A stretch of DNA of 64,000 nucleotides from an uncultured Hellea sp. (GTDB taxonomy: Bacteria; Pseudomonadota; Alphaproteobacteria; Caulobacterales; Maricaulaceae). The stretch lies in contig CAJQGR010000007.1 in NCBI GenBank assembly GCA_905477785.1, positions 1 to 64,000 on the forward strand, in the 5' to 3' direction. The notes beneath the pieces were generated by a model. It worked only from the letters and a program-made list of their open reading frames with translations. It was not told the DNA's origin and ran no database searches. Each line of letters begins with the position of its first letter. Position 1 is the first letter of the stretch. Of this stretch, positions 9,153 to 19,264 are shown in pieces. Position numbers and translations under genes: made by a program.

Positions 9153-10043
9153 CTAATTAAAGGTATTGCCGGGGCCAAGTTTAGCATCCCCTTGCAATAC
9201 ATATTGTTCTATTTTTTTCATATGATAGTTTCTATCGCCCCATTCGCCACAAAGTGACCAAGCTCGCTTCATGAATAAGTGCAAGTCCACTTCATAAGTA
9301 TAGCCCATTCCACCATGGACTTGAATTGCAGTCTCAGCAGCCATCATAGCTGTATCAATTGCAGTAACTTTAGCAATGTGAACATTAATGCCGCCATTTA
9401 TTGCTGCTAGTTGAATAATAGGGCGTGAGAATTCTATTTGAGTATATACATTTGCTAGGTGGTGTTTAATTGCTTGAAAAGAACCAATAGGCTTAGAGAA
9501 CTGATGGCGATCTTTTGCATAATCAACCGAGATGTCAATCATACGTTGAGACAAGCCAATGAGTTGCGCAGCAGAAAGTACTGCTCCATGATAATTTGCT
9601 TTGTCGCTACCAATACCTTCAACCTTTACTAGATTTCTTAATGGGTCAATAGACTTAACTTTAGTACCATTCACTAGATTATGATCTATATACTGTCGCA
9701 GTTCAGATAACACAGCCAATTTTGAAGACCCAGATATTAATTTTTCAGGTGACGAACTAATGGGAACAGTAATTCCTGCCACTTCTACAAAAGGTTCTGG
9801 TAATCCTGAGTAGCCTGCAGCTTCGGCTATAGCTGCCATTAGGACTAATGGCTGCTCCATACCTCCGTCACTCTCAAGAGCCATAATACCCAAAAGACCA
9901 AGTTCTGCAAATTGAGGCCACAAGCTCTCAACCTTTTGCCCTTTAGAAATAGACCTCATACGTTCAAGGGTGTTTTCACCATCAAAAAAATCTTTTGCGG
10001 CATCTATTAAATCTTGTTGATCGGTTGTGAAACAAAAGTCCAT
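9153..10043 (-). CDS. Acyl-CoA dehydrogenase, short FadE32/33-like subunit
   Basis: At 296 residues this is clearly shorter than ordinary acyl-CoA dehydrogenases (about 380), like mycobacterial FadE32/FadE33. The C-terminal FAD-binding signature RHQFSKPIGSFQAIKHH and IQVHGGMGYTYEVDLH are kept, and a catalytic glutamate is not evident. It overlaps the preceding full-length dehydrogenase by one base (TAATG), suggesting coupled translation of a heteromeric enzyme. Known FadE31-33 enzymes act late, after ring C opening. Confidence 0.75.
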   Translation of the reverse strand: MDFCFTTDQQDLIDAAKDFFDGENTLERMRSISKGQKVESLWPQFAELGLLGIMALESDGGMEQPLVLMAAIAEAAGYSGLPEPFVEVAGITVPISSSPEKLISGSSKLAVLSELRQYIDHNLVNGTKVKSIDPLRNLVKVEGIGSDKANYHGAVLSAAQLIGLSQRMIDISVDYAKDRHQFSKPIGSFQAIKHHLANVYTQIEFSRPIIQLAAINGGINVHIAKVTAIDTAMMAAETAIQVHGGMGYTYEVDLHLFMKRAWSLCGEWGDRNYHMKKIEQYVLQGDAKLGPGNTFN

Positions 10044-11197
10044 TAGCGAGGCAACCCTAAAACTCGTTCAGCAAGAATATTTCTTTGTATTTCATTAGTT
10101 CCTGCATATATGGGCCCTGCTAGAGAAAACATATAACCATCAAGCCATCGACCGTTTTCAATTGAGTCCAAACCTTCTTCAAGTTCAGCTTGAGCACCCA
10201 TAATTGTCATTGCTGTACGATGCATTTGTTTATCCATTTCAGACCAAAATAATTTATTTGCGCTAGATTCAGAGCTAATTGATGCCCCCTTTTCTACTCG
10301 AGAAACTAACTGATAGGTTGCTGCGCAAAATCTTTCAGTATCGATCCAAGCTTGAATTACCTTTTCACCAACACCACTGGATAGATACTTCTCGCGTGAT
10401 TTGTACAACTTAACTAATCGAGCTGCAGCAGACTGAAATCTAGCAGGCGATCTTAATAACAAACCTCTTTCAAAACCCGCGGTTGACATTGCCACTCCCC
10501 AGCCGCCATGTTCAGGGCCAAGTAAATTTTCAACAGGCACTCTAACTTCATCAAAAAAAAGTTCAGCAAAGCCTGGGTCACCGTCCAATTGTGCTATGGG
10601 TCTACGTAATAAACCCTTAGAATTAAGTGGAATAAGTATTTTTGATAATCCTTTATGACGACTACTACCTTCTTCTGTGCGAACTAAGGCGAAGCACCAA
10701 TCAGCAAATGCAGCCCGAGATGACCAAGTCTTTTGCCCTGTAATAATATAATGATCTCCGTCTCTTACAGCTTTAGTTCGTATTGCCGCCATATCAGAAC
10801 CTGCACCATTTTCAGACCATGCTTGGGCCCATATTTCTTCCCCACTTGCCATGGGAGGTAGAAATCGTGCCTTTTGTGCTTCTGTACCGTATTCCATAAT
10901 TGTGGGAGCGAGAAGGAAAATACCATTTTGACTAACGCGCAAAGGGGCATCTGAACGGTAATATTCTTCCTCAAAAATAAGCCATGATATTAGATCAAGC
11001 CCCCTGCCCCCATACTGTGTTGGCCAATTAACATTTCCCCACTTATCTTTGGCGAGAATTCTCTCCCAATCACGATGTTGCTCAAAACCTTCTTCAGTAT
11101 CAAAGCTCTTCAGTCTCTTTTTCGGAACATGCGCAGAAAGCCACGCACGGATTTCTTCACGAAACTCTTTTTGTTTAGATGTAAACTCTATATTCAA
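10043..11197 (-). CDS. Acyl-CoA dehydrogenase, FadE31-like catalytic subunit
   Basis: The 384-residue protein has the flavin motif WAQAWSENGAGSD near 123-135 and Glu243 in TAGFERG as probable catalytic base; the MCAD position reads YAGT. The pairing of a long FERG subunit with a short partner (next gene, 1-nt overlap) follows the heterotetrameric steroid dehydrogenase pattern. It lies 3 nt downstream of echA20. A FadE31-type role in oxidation of the opened ring C/D acyl-CoA is inferred. Confidence 0.75.
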   Translation of the reverse strand: MNIEFTSKQKEFREEIRAWLSAHVPKKRLKSFDTEEGFEQHRDWERILAKDKWGNVNWPTQYGGRGLDLISWLIFEEEYYRSDAPLRVSQNGIFLLAPTIMEYGTEAQKARFLPPMASGEEIWAQAWSENGAGSDMAAIRTKAVRDGDHYIITGQKTWSSRAAFADWCFALVRTEEGSSRHKGLSKILIPLNSKGLLRRPIAQLDGDPGFAELFFDEVRVPVENLLGPEHGGWGVAMSTAGFERGLLLRSPARFQSAAARLVKLYKSREKYLSSGVGEKVIQAWIDTERFCAATYQLVSRVEKGASISSESSANKLFWSEMDKQMHRTAMTIMGAQAELEEGLDSIENGRWLDGYMFSLAGPIYAGTNEIQRNILAERVLGLPR

Positions 11198-11200
11198 AGG

Positions 11201-11959
11201 TTATTTCTTTCTGTAATCTACTGAATTTCCGGTTTCAACGAAAGTGTCCCGTGCTCTCTGACTATCTTCATGCAAATACATTTCATAAGTGAAGCCTTGC
11301 TCCCAACGATAATTGGTATCAACATCAAATGGTTCAATACCGTTTAAAGCTTTCTTAGCTATTCGTAGGGCAACACGGGACTTTTTAGTTAAAATGTTCG
11401 CATAATCCATTGCTTCTTGAACCAGAGACTCATAAGGAACTACTTTTTCTATACCACCTAAGCGGAAGGCCTCTTTGGCTGTAATAGTTCCTCCTGTCAA
11501 AAATGCTGAGCGAACTTTTGCAACCCCGAGCATACGCTGCAAGTGCGATGCACCACCCATTGCACCGCGATCAATCTCAGGAAGTGCAAAATATGCATCA
11601 TCAGATGCAATTACAATATCAGCTGCCCCACACATAATCACACCGCCACCAATGATAAATTTATGTGCGGCTATAATAACTGGAATTTCGCAATGATGTA
11701 TAGCATGTCCAGTGAGATAGTTACCTTCATTTACAGATATTATTGCATTGGAATCACTAGCCAGTTCCTTTATATCTACTCCCGCACAAAAGCCCTTACC
11801 CTTAGATCTAATTAATATTACTTTAACATCTTGTCGTGAGCCTAAATCATTTATAGTTCCTGGAATATCATTCCATATTTTGCTATTAAATGCATTTACT
11901 GGTGGAAAATCAAAAATGATTTCCGCAATTTCATTTTCAACGTGAGTATGAATTGGCAT
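11201..11959 (-). CDS. echA20: EchA20-like ring D hydrolase (crotonase family)
   Basis: The 252-residue protein resembles mycobacterial EchA20 over its length: FPPVNAFNSK near the start, FCAGVDIKEL, ALPEIDRGAMGGASHL and a C-terminal RWEQGFTYEM. EchA20 hydrolytically opens ring D of HIEC-CoA to give COCHEA-CoA. As in EchA20, the first classical hydratase glutamate is absent (IGGGVIM) and the second is kept (LPE). It lies one base after ipdC. I prefer this gene over the neighbouring crotonase at 13020-13919 as the EchA20 orthologue. Confidence 0.85.
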   Translation of the reverse strand: MPIHTHVENEIAEIIFDFPPVNAFNSKIWNDIPGTINDLGSRQDVKVILIRSKGKGFCAGVDIKELASDSNAIISVNEGNYLTGHAIHHCEIPVIIAAHKFIIGGGVIMCGAADIVIASDDAYFALPEIDRGAMGGASHLQRMLGVAKVRSAFLTGGTITAKEAFRLGGIEKVVPYESLVQEAMDYANILTKKSRVALRIAKKALNGIEPFDVDTNYRWEQGFTYEMYLHEDSQRARDTFVETGNSVDYRKK

Positions 11960-11960
11960 A

Positions 11961-13019
11961 TTAACTCTCTAATTTTTTTAAGCTCAAAGTTGCAGTTTCT
12001 ATTATATTTTGAATAATTTCGGAACAATACGGTAAATCACTTATTAGACCTGCTACTTGCCCACTTGGTAAAACTCCCTCATTTGGCAACCCTTCCACCA
12101 TCGCTTTTTGAATTATCATAGGCGCATTCGAAGCCATCATAGTTTGACCAAGCGTCAAATCAGTATTCTTTTTCATACTCCATGCTGTTTTGACAACTTG
12201 AGGAAGGCTCATGCCTGTCTGAGACTTGTATTTCAGACTATTACCAAATGCCCGAAATAACATGCCGATTTTACTGGAGTTCTCAAGCGTTTTTAAAGTT
12301 GAATTTAAAATCATTCTTTGAGGTAACCCATCTAATTTTTTAGAAACAAGTATTTTTGTTACCTCAGCTTTAAGATACTCCGCTTTAGTTGTATCAGGCG
12401 TAGGGCTCTCAGAACTCATCATAAATCGTGTTCCCATTGCAACACCATCAGCTCCAAATGCAAGAGCTGCTGCTAGACCACGGCCGTCTTTAAATCCACC
12501 ACAGGCAACTACAGGAACTCCTAAGTTTTTATCTATAACTTGCCCTAAAAGTAACCACGTAGGTGTTGCACCAGTATGCCCTCCTCCTTCATGTCCTTGA
12601 CAGACTAGAATATCAGCACCAATTTCAACTGCTTTTTCTGCATGATGACTTGAACCAATTGTTGGAACACATTTTAAACCCGCGTTTTTAACCTTTTCGA
12701 TAATTTTTGTAGATGGGCCTCTGCCATATGAAATTGCCATAACACCATAATCTATGCACATATCTACTATTTTATCTACATCTGGCTGAAAAGCGTGAAT
12801 ATTTACTCCAAATGGCTTTGTAGTTTTAGATTTTATAAATTGAATTTCTTTTTCACAATCTTGGGGTGTCATCACAGCCGCTGCCAAAAATCCAAAGGCA
12901 CCCGCTTCAACAGTCGCAGTAACGAGTTGCGATGTAGATACCCAACCCATAGCAGTCTGTATAACTGGATAATTGCATCCAAGTACTTGTGTTAAAGGGG
13001 TTTTGAAAGAGGGGTGCAT
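11961..13019 (-). CDS. ipdC: IpdC-like flavin-dependent reductase (NPD/NMO family)
   Basis: The 352-residue TIM-barrel flavoprotein is of the 2-nitropropane dioxygenase family, with the FMN-phosphate motif GHEGGGHTGATPTW near 143-156 and GADGVAMGTRFMMS. IpdC acts between FadE30 and EchA20 in conversion of the HIP-CoA bicycle. Length matches mycobacterial IpdC (about 355). It abuts the flanking genes (1 nt and 0 nt), with ipdB and ipdA upstream in the same operon, giving the full ipd set. Confidence 0.87.
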   Translation of the reverse strand: MHPSFKTPLTQVLGCNYPVIQTAMGWVSTSQLVTATVEAGAFGFLAAAVMTPQDCEKEIQFIKSKTTKPFGVNIHAFQPDVDKIVDMCIDYGVMAISYGRGPSTKIIEKVKNAGLKCVPTIGSSHHAEKAVEIGADILVCQGHEGGGHTGATPTWLLLGQVIDKNLGVPVVACGGFKDGRGLAAALAFGADGVAMGTRFMMSSESPTPDTTKAEYLKAEVTKILVSKKLDGLPQRMILNSTLKTLENSSKIGMLFRAFGNSLKYKSQTGMSLPQVVKTAWSMKKNTDLTLGQTMMASNAPMIIQKAMVEGLPNEGVLPSGQVAGLISDLPYCSEIIQNIIETATLSLKKLES

Positions 13020-13919
13020 TCAACTCTCTTTATTTTTATTAGATTTTGCCATTTTCTTTCCATCAAAACCAGCGATATAATCGCCTTTCACTATGGTATT
13101 ATTAGCGTGAGCAAAATGGTGGTACCCAAATACCATATCCATACCAGATCGTTTCCCCTGTAGGTCTTCAATATGATTGCAAGCCTGTTTAGTCAAAGCC
13201 ATGGCCAACCTAGGTTGCTTCGAGATTTTTATTGCCCAATCTAATACTGCCTTATCAAGTTCCGCTCTTGGAACTACTTTATTTACCATTCCTGCAGACA
13301 ATACTCGATCAGCAGACCAACGCTCTCCTAACAACAAAAATTCTTTTGCTTGCCGTATATTTAGCTCAAATGGATGTGCAAAATACTCTACTCCTGGGAA
13401 GCCCATTTGAACCACTGGGTCCTGAAAAAAAGAATCATCAGAGGCTATTATTAAATCACATACCCAAGCCAGCATTAACCCTCCAGCTATACAGCCACCT
13501 TGAACCTGAGCAATGGTAGGCTTTGGCACAGACCTCCACCTTCTGCAAAACTCTAGATATACCTCTTGTTCACGAACATAAGCTTTTTCAGCTCCTGGTT
13601 TGTTATCATGATTATAATTCATTGAGCGTCTATCATCTCTACCTTGATGAAAGTCTCGTCCAGGTGTTCCAATATCATGTCCTGCAGAAAAATGTTTTCC
13701 ATTAGCTTTTAATACAATGACTTTTACAGCATCATCAGATGTAGCTTTAAAAAAGGCGTCATCAAGCGCATAAAGCATTTGAGAGTTTTGGCTATTATGA
13801 TATTTCGTTCGATTTAGAGTTAGAAAAGCAATATTGTCATTCTTTTTATATATTACTGGATTTTCCTCCTCATAAACAACATCGGCAGCAACTTTTGGCT
13901 CTGTCTCATTACTCATCAA
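13020..13919 (-). CDS. Crotonase-family protein lacking both hydratase glutamates
   Basis: The 299-residue protein has a crotonase core (FSAGHDIGTPG, QGGCIAGGLMLAWVCD) with an N-terminal extension of about 20 residues and a His/Arg-rich insert after the oxyanion loop (near 87-110). Both glutamates of classical enoyl-CoA hydratase are replaced: the first lies in AGGLM, the second in FQDPVVQMG where valine stands. It is therefore unlikely to be a standard hydratase; an isomerase or C-C hydrolase is possible. It overlaps ipdB by 4 nt. Confidence 0.7.
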   Translation of the reverse strand: MMSNETEPKVAADVVYEEENPVIYKKNDNIAFLTLNRTKYHNSQNSQMLYALDDAFFKATSDDAVKVIVLKANGKHFSAGHDIGTPGRDFHQGRDDRRSMNYNHDNKPGAEKAYVREQEVYLEFCRRWRSVPKPTIAQVQGGCIAGGLMLAWVCDLIIASDDSFFQDPVVQMGFPGVEYFAHPFELNIRQAKEFLLLGERWSADRVLSAGMVNKVVPRAELDKAVLDWAIKISKQPRLAMALTKQACNHIEDLQGKRSGMDMVFGYHHFAHANNTIVKGDYIAGFDGKKMAKSNKNKES

Positions 13920-14704
13920 GACCTCCTTCCATTTGGGTTGTCTTTAAAAATATTCTTACGTAGGTTATTAGGGTCCAGTATATCTATTAGTGCTAGCTCG
14001 TTTTTAGTCGGAGCAGCCGTTTCAGATAAATCCTTTGGTTTAATTAAGTCAAATCCTGTATTGTCCTGAACTTCATCAAAAGTAACACCCGGATGGAGAG
14101 ATCTAACACGAATAGCCTTATTATATCCCTCAAAATCTAGAACACAAAGATTAGTAATTATCCTTCTATGATCTAAACCTTTTGGAAAAACTCCATCAGG
14201 ATATCTTTTAGAATTATAGCCAGCTCCACTGACCATATCTACCTCACCAGATACAAATGCACGTTTATTATGATTTTGAAAAAACATTGATGTTCGATTG
14301 TTTACTGTATTCCCCGGCAAACCTCGAACCCCTAGCATTGTCACTTTAGGTGAGGAATATTTTCCTATGCAAGATAAATTCATCTGCCCATATCGATCAA
14401 CCTGAACAGGCCCAACAAAGGCATGTCTGTTACCTTTAGCAATAAGATCAAATACACGTTCGTAACCAATAGCACCCTCCTTGATAGGCTTATAACCGTT
14501 TCTTGGTCCGACAGGCACAGGTTCATGTGCAAAATAATATTCTCCGTCGCTCATCATCAAGCCTGGTAAAAATGTTTTCTTTGCCAATGATCCTGCGAGT
14601 CTAGGGACCAATCCAATTACAGTTGCAAATACCTCCGGTGTCTCATCGCGGAATATGTCGGATCCTGCGGTTATACAAAGTTCGGCTAATGAAAAATCAG
14701 TCAT
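13916..14704 (-). CDS. ipdB: IpdB, beta subunit of ring C hydrolase
   Basis: The 262-residue protein belongs to the class I CoA-transferase beta family and resembles IpdB (GRNGYKPIKEGAIGYERVFD, GQMNLSCIG, LRSLHPGVTFDEV). IpdAB is not a CoA-transferase in the steroid pathway but a retro-Claisen-type hydrolase that opens ring C of COCHEA-CoA. The gene follows ipdA by 9 nt and overlaps the next crotonase by 4 nt. The alternative, a true CoA-transferase, is unlikely in this context. Confidence 0.88.
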   Translation of the reverse strand: MTDFSLAELCITAGSDIFRDETPEVFATVIGLVPRLAGSLAKKTFLPGLMMSDGEYYFAHEPVPVGPRNGYKPIKEGAIGYERVFDLIAKGNRHAFVGPVQVDRYGQMNLSCIGKYSSPKVTMLGVRGLPGNTVNNRTSMFFQNHNKRAFVSGEVDMVSGAGYNSKRYPDGVFPKGLDHRRIITNLCVLDFEGYNKAIRVRSLHPGVTFDEVQDNTGFDLIKPKDLSETAAPTKNELALIDILDPNNLRKNIFKDNPNGRRS

Positions 14705-14713
14705 ATGTATCCC

Positions 14714-15592
14714 CTAAAATACCGGAAGCGGTAACTGTGAAATTTTTTTAATTCCACCGACGGATTCAATATAGTCCTCACAATTGATAAAGTTTTCAAC
14801 ATATTGCAGCCACCCACCTTTAGCCGCTGCAGAGTACAACTTTAAATGTTCTACATCTATACCATAATCAGGTCCGTTACTTGTAGGATGCGCACCAAAA
14901 GGAACTTCAGAAACACCCGCTACCAAACTCCTTTCTATAGGCATTCGCATTATCTTATAATCGTCATCAAAGTTTGACGTAGAAACAATTTTTTCCGCTG
15001 TCAGGTATGATTTATCAGCGGCTCTACAAAACCACTCATCAAAAAAAACATCTGGGCCTGATATAAAACTATTCCCAAGTTTATCAGCTTCTGTCACATG
15101 ACATAATGCGACATCTAACTTTATAGCAGGCATAGCTACATAGTGATCGCTACTATATGGACTCTTAATGACTTTAATTTCTGGATTATGCGTTAAGACA
15201 TCAGTTCCTAAACCAGCTAAACATGGTAAAAAATCTAATCTTGCTGCTGCAGCCTTAAGGCCCAGCTGAAACATACCTTCATCCACCTCCATAACTTCGA
15301 ACTCACCTTCAGAACGTGCACGTCTGAAGTGTGCCTCTAGAGGAATTACATCAAGAGAAACAAATCCAAATATTAGTTTTTTAATTTTCTTTGCGCTAGC
15401 AAGCATTCCGACATCACAGCCTCCATAAGACACGATTGTTAAATCCTTGAGGTCTGACTTTACTATTTCCCTGATAAGAGTCATTGGCTTACGTCTAGCT
15501 CCCCAACCCCCAATACCGATTGTCATACCGTCTTCTATTTGACTCACTATTTCCTTTGGAGACATGCACTTGTTTATTTCAAAACTGCTCAT
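14714..15592 (-). CDS. ipdA: IpdA, alpha subunit of ring C hydrolase
   Basis: The 292-residue protein is a CoA-transferase alpha-type subunit with the glycine-rich loop DGMTIGIGGWGARRKP near 21-36. Glu105 in EVDEGMFQLG coincides with the glutamate reported as important in M. tuberculosis IpdA (recalled from the literature, not checked). With IpdB it hydrolyses ring C of COCHEA-CoA. It lies between hsaC and ipdB, linking the ring A and ring C/D parts of the operon. Confidence 0.88.
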   Translation of the reverse strand: MSSFEINKCMSPKEIVSQIEDGMTIGIGGWGARRKPMTLIREIVKSDLKDLTIVSYGGCDVGMLASAKKIKKLIFGFVSLDVIPLEAHFRRARSEGEFEVMEVDEGMFQLGLKAAAARLDFLPCLAGLGTDVLTHNPEIKVIKSPYSSDHYVAMPAIKLDVALCHVTEADKLGNSFISGPDVFFDEWFCRAADKSYLTAEKIVSTSNFDDDYKIMRMPIERSLVAGVSEVPFGAHPTSNGPDYGIDVEHLKLYSAAAKGGWLQYVENFINCEDYIESVGGIKKISQLPLPVF

Positions 15593-15598
15593 ATTAAC

Positions 15599-16498
15599 TT
15601 AACCTACTACTGGGAAATCATACTCATGACCCCAAATATCACCAATAACTGATTTCGTTGGCTCATAGCTATCCCAATTATCTATCTGCTTTCCATCATA
15701 TCCAACTTCAAATCCAATACCGCCTGGGGCAAAAAAATAAAAACTTACCATTTCATCATTAGCGTGACGCCCTAAAGAAGCAAAAATATGTAAACCAGCA
15801 GCTTTAACGCGATCTAAACAATGACCAACCTCATCCATACTTGTCATTTCTGCCATTAAATGAATAACACCTGTTGGATTAGGAAAATTATACAGACCAA
15901 GTGTGTGATGCCGTGGATTATCACTATGCATAAAATAAATTCTTTGCTCTGGCATTTCGGGAGCAAATGCAGGCAAAGTTAAGTCATCACTAACTCCAAA
16001 ACCCATAATATCCTCATAAAAACTTATTGTTTTTTCAGTTTCAGGAGCGGGTAGCACCATGTGACCCAAGCCCATTAAGCCAGTTACAAATTTGCTTATA
16101 CCATGTCCTGGAAGGAAACTCTTACCTGAAGCCCGCCCATAAAAAATTTCAACAGTATTTCCAGACGGATCTTTAACAGAAGCAAAGGCTTCAACAGCTC
16201 GAAAATCTGCTTCAGCTTTAGATCCAAGGTAGACATCAATACAAGATCTTTTAAATAATTCTATTTGCTTCTCAAAATCATTCTTTGAAGATATCTCATA
16301 ACCACCAGCTAAAAATCGGTCCTCCGTACCTTTTCTTATCATATAACGAAAAGGAGCATTATCCATTCTTAGATACTTAGTACCATTTTCTCCGTAAGAC
16401 TCTGCCTCCCCAAAACCTAAAACATCTTGAGCAAATTTTGACCATTTTGAGGGTTCTTTCATTTCAAGGATAACGTACCCTAAATTCATAATTCCCAT
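15599..16498 (-). CDS. hsaC: HsaC, 3,4-DHSA extradiol dioxygenase
   Basis: The 299-residue two-domain type I extradiol dioxygenase has Fe(II) ligands His146 (GLGHMVL), His213 (VIHLM) and Glu264 (GFEVGYDG), and active-site histidines His198 and His245, matching BphC/HsaC. HsaC meta-cleaves the catecholic ring A of 3,4-dihydroxy-9,10-secosteroid (3,4-DHSA). The ipd and hsa neighbours make a steroid substrate much more likely than biphenyl or another catechol. Confidence 0.9.
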   Translation of the reverse strand: MGIMNLGYVILEMKEPSKWSKFAQDVLGFGEAESYGENGTKYLRMDNAPFRYMIRKGTEDRFLAGGYEISSKNDFEKQIELFKRSCIDVYLGSKAEADFRAVEAFASVKDPSGNTVEIFYGRASGKSFLPGHGISKFVTGLMGLGHMVLPAPETEKTISFYEDIMGFGVSDDLTLPAFAPEMPEQRIYFMHSDNPRHHTLGLYNFPNPTGVIHLMAEMTSMDEVGHCLDRVKAAGLHIFASLGRHANDEMVSFYFFAPGGIGFEVGYDGKQIDNWDSYEPTKSVIGDIWGHEYDFPVVG

Positions 16499-16500
16499 AA

Positions 16501-17541
16501 CTACTTCCCTTTAGTTTTTTTTAAATCTAGGGCTACATCAATTATCATATCTTCTTGTCCTCCAACCATACGGCGCCTGCCTAATTCAACAAGAATCTCT
16601 CGAGTATCCATATCATAGTTTTCTGCTGCTTTTTCTGCATGACGTAAAAAACTCGAATATACACCAGCATAACCAAGAGATAATGTTTCCCTATCCACCC
16701 TAACAGGCCTGTCCTGCAAAGGCCTAACCAATTCTTCAGCAGCATCCATCAATTTATAAACATCACACCCATGCTTCCAACCTTTCTTATCTATTGCAGC
16801 AATAAAAACTTCTAAAGGCGCATTCCCTGCTCCAGCGCCCATAGCAGCTAGGGAAGCATCAACTCTTCTAGCGCCGTTTTGAACAGCAACTATTGAGTTG
16901 GCCACTCCTAAAGAAAGGTTATGGTGAGCATGAACTCCACGCTCTGTTTCAGGTTTTAGTATGTCATTATAAGCCTTAAAACGATCTGCATAACCGTCCA
17001 TATCCAGAGCACCACCTGAGTCAGTCACGTATATGCAGGTAGCTCCATAATCTTCCATTAACTTAGCCTGTTTAGCTAAATATTTTGGCTCCGCCATATG
17101 GCTCATCATTAAAAATCCGATAGTGTCCATTCCTAGATTTCTAGCCATTTCGATATGCTGTCGAGATACATCCGCCTCAGTGCAATGAGTTGCTACACGC
17201 ACTGAGCTAACACCTAAATCATGAGCGCGTTTAAGCTCATCAATTGTAGCAATTCCCGGCAATATTAATGTAGTAACTACAGCATTATTTACCACATCAC
17301 ATACAGCTTCTATCCACTCCCAGTCAGTATGAGCCCCAAAACCATAATTAAAAGCTCCTCCATTAAGCCCATCACCATGAGCTATCTCAATTGCATCCAC
17401 ACCTGCCTCATCAAGAGCTTTCGCTATACTTCTAACCTGTTCAAGAGAATATTGATGACGTATAGCATGCATGCCATCTCGCAGAGTAACGTCTTGTATA
17501 TATAATCTCTCGGACTCAGGATTAAGCAAAATACCTGTCAT
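16501..17541 (-). CDS. hsaF: HsaF, 4-hydroxy-2-oxoacid aldolase
   Basis: The 346-residue HMG-CoA-lyase-like aldolase has Arg21-Asp22 in TLRDGMH and metal-binding His204 and His206 in VHAHHNLS, a constant offset of 4 from BphI (Asp18, His200, His202). It splits 4-hydroxy-2-oxohexanoate from ring A into pyruvate and propionaldehyde. It overlaps hsaG by 4 nt; the two proteins of this type form a channelling complex, so coupled translation makes sense. Confidence 0.92.
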   Translation of the reverse strand: MTGILLNPESERLYIQDVTLRDGMHAIRHQYSLEQVRSIAKALDEAGVDAIEIAHGDGLNGGAFNYGFGAHTDWEWIEAVCDVVNNAVVTTLILPGIATIDELKRAHDLGVSSVRVATHCTEADVSRQHIEMARNLGMDTIGFLMMSHMAEPKYLAKQAKLMEDYGATCIYVTDSGGALDMDGYADRFKAYNDILKPETERGVHAHHNLSLGVANSIVAVQNGARRVDASLAAMGAGAGNAPLEVFIAAIDKKGWKHGCDVYKLMDAAEELVRPLQDRPVRVDRETLSLGYAGVYSSFLRHAEKAAENYDMDTREILVELGRRRMVGGQEDMIIDVALDLKKTKGK

Positions 17542-18476
17542 ATTTCTACCCCAAATTTCTTGCGGGCAATAGCCTCAGCAGTTCCCATGCCGGCCGATGT
17601 CATTATATCTAAGTTTCCTGCATATTTTGGCAAATAATGTCCCGCCCCCTCAACCTCAAGAAATATTGTTACTTTAGTTCCTTCATATGTACCTAAACCG
17701 GGTATATGAAGCTTATTATTACCGGTAAAATTTTCAAATTGAACTTCTTGCTTTAACCTATAGCCCGGAACATATGATTGTACATCTTTAACCATATCAT
17801 CAACTGATGCCCTTATATCCTCTTCACTTCCTCCAATAGAGAGCACATATACGGTATCTCTCATTATCATAGGAGGTTCAGCCGGGTTTAATATTATTAT
17901 TGCTTTGCCTTTTTGTGCTCCGCCAACAACTTCAATCCCTTTAGCAGTTGCTCTTGTGAATTCATCTATATTAGCACGGGTGCCAGGACCTGCGGATCGT
18001 GATGAAACGGAAGCAACAATTTCGGCGTAAGGAGTGGAATCAGAAACTCGGCTCACTGCTGCCACCATAGGTATGGTGGCTTGCCCGCCACATGTTACCA
18101 TATTTACATTTTTCGAATCTAAATGCTCATCCATATTGACAACTGGAACACAAAATGGGCCCAATGCTGCTGGAGTTAGATCAATCATTTGTTTTCCGTC
18201 TAACGCACAGATCATCGCATGCTTAGCATGGGCATATGCTGATGTTGCATCGAAAACTAACTTAATATTTTTCCATTCACTTAGTTTTTGAGCACCTTCA
18301 ATTCCATCATGGGTTGTAGAAAAGCCCCTCTTTTTAGCAATTGCAAGTCCCTCAGAGTTTTTGTCTATACCAACAACACAAGCAACTTCTAAAATACTTG
18401 AGCTCTCATCAATCTTAATCATTAAATCAGTACCAATATTACCTGAACCAATTATAGCAACTTTTATCTTATTCAT
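17538..18476 (-). CDS. hsaG: HsaG, acylating propionaldehyde dehydrogenase
   Basis: The 312-residue protein has an N-terminal NAD(P)-binding loop GSGNIGTD (residues 10-17) and the catalytic Cys129 in [13 protein letters not shown], as in BphJ/HsaG. It converts the aldehyde released by HsaF (propionaldehyde in the steroid pathway, acetaldehyde in others) to the acyl-CoA. It overlaps hsaF by 4 nt and hsaE by 1 nt. Confidence 0.92.
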   Translation of the reverse strand: MNKIKVAIIGSGNIGTDLMIKIDESSSILEVACVVGIDKNSEGLAIAKKRGFSTTHDGIEGAQKLSEWKNIKLVFDATSAYAHAKHAMICALDGKQMIDLTPAALGPFCVPVVNMDEHLDSKNVNMVTCGGQATIPMVAAVSRVSDSTPYAEIVASVSSRSAGPGTRANIDEFTRATAKGIEVVGGAQKGKAIIILNPAEPPMIMRDTVYVLSIGGSEEDIRASVDDMVKDVQSYVPGYRLKQEVQFENFTGNNKLHIPGLGTYEGTKVTIFLEVEGAGHYLPKYAGNLDIMTSAGMGTAEAIARKKFGVEI

Positions 18477-19264
18477 TAAATAAACTCTACTTCACACGAA
18501 CCTAAATTTGGTATCACCATATTCATTTTATCACCCTTAACCACTGGCTCCAGAGGCACCAAAGAACCTGAAAGAATTATTTCGCCAGCTAAAAATGGTA
18601 TTCCGTACTCTCCGAGCTTATTAGCAAGCCATGCAACAGCATTTTCAGGTGAACCTTGTACAGATGATCCCATTCCACGGCTAATTTCACCACCATTTTT
18701 TTTAACAACAACCTCAAGTGAAGCCATGTCGAGATCATTAGGGTTAGCCTTTTTATCTCCCAAAATAAAAACACCACAAGAAGCATTATCCGCAACAGTA
18801 TCCTGGATTTTTATCTTCCAATCTAAAATACGGCTATCAACAATCTCAAAGCAGGGCTGAACATATTCAGTAGCAGCCAAAACATCTTCCCCAGTAATAC
18901 CTGGACCTTTTAAATCTGCATTTAACTTAAAAGCGATCTCAGCTTCAGCCCTCGGGGAAATAAGTCTATTAACATTAACTCGTCCATCGCGCACAGCCAT
19001 CGCATCAGTTAAAAATCCAAAATCAGGCTGAAACACACCTAACATATCCTGAACTGCTTTTGAAGTTACACCTATTTTTTTACCAATTACCTTCTCATTA
19101 TTTTTTGAAATCCTTAGGTTTAAGAAAGCTAAAGATATTTTATATGCATCATCTATACTTATATCAGGATAAATTTCAGAGATTGAGGGTAAGGCTTCAA
19201 CGCTCCTTAAAGCACTAAATAGAGATTTAGCAATACTCATATGTTGGACAGAGGATAACATCAT
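18476..19264 (-). CDS. hsaE: HsaE, 2-hydroxyhexa-2,4-dienoate hydratase
   Basis: The 262-residue protein is a 2-keto-4-pentenoate hydratase of the fumarylacetoacetase-like fold ([32 protein letters not shown]). It hydrates the dienoate released by HsaD to 4-hydroxy-2-oxohexanoate, feeding HsaF/HsaG. The start is taken at the first of tandem ATG codons, overlapping the hsaD stop by 4 nt; the later Met9 is a possible alternative. Confidence 0.9.
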   Translation of the reverse strand: MMLSSVQHMSIAKSLFSALRSVEALPSISEIYPDISIDDAYKISLAFLNLRISKNNEKVIGKKIGVTSKAVQDMLGVFQPDFGFLTDAMAVRDGRVNVNRLISPRAEAEIAFKLNADLKGPGITGEDVLAATEYVQPCFEIVDSRILDWKIKIQDTVADNASCGVFILGDKKANPNDLDMASLEVVVKKNGGEISRGMGSSVQGSPENAVAWLANKLGEYGIPFLAGEIILSGSLVPLEPVVKGDKMNMVIPNLGSCEVEFI

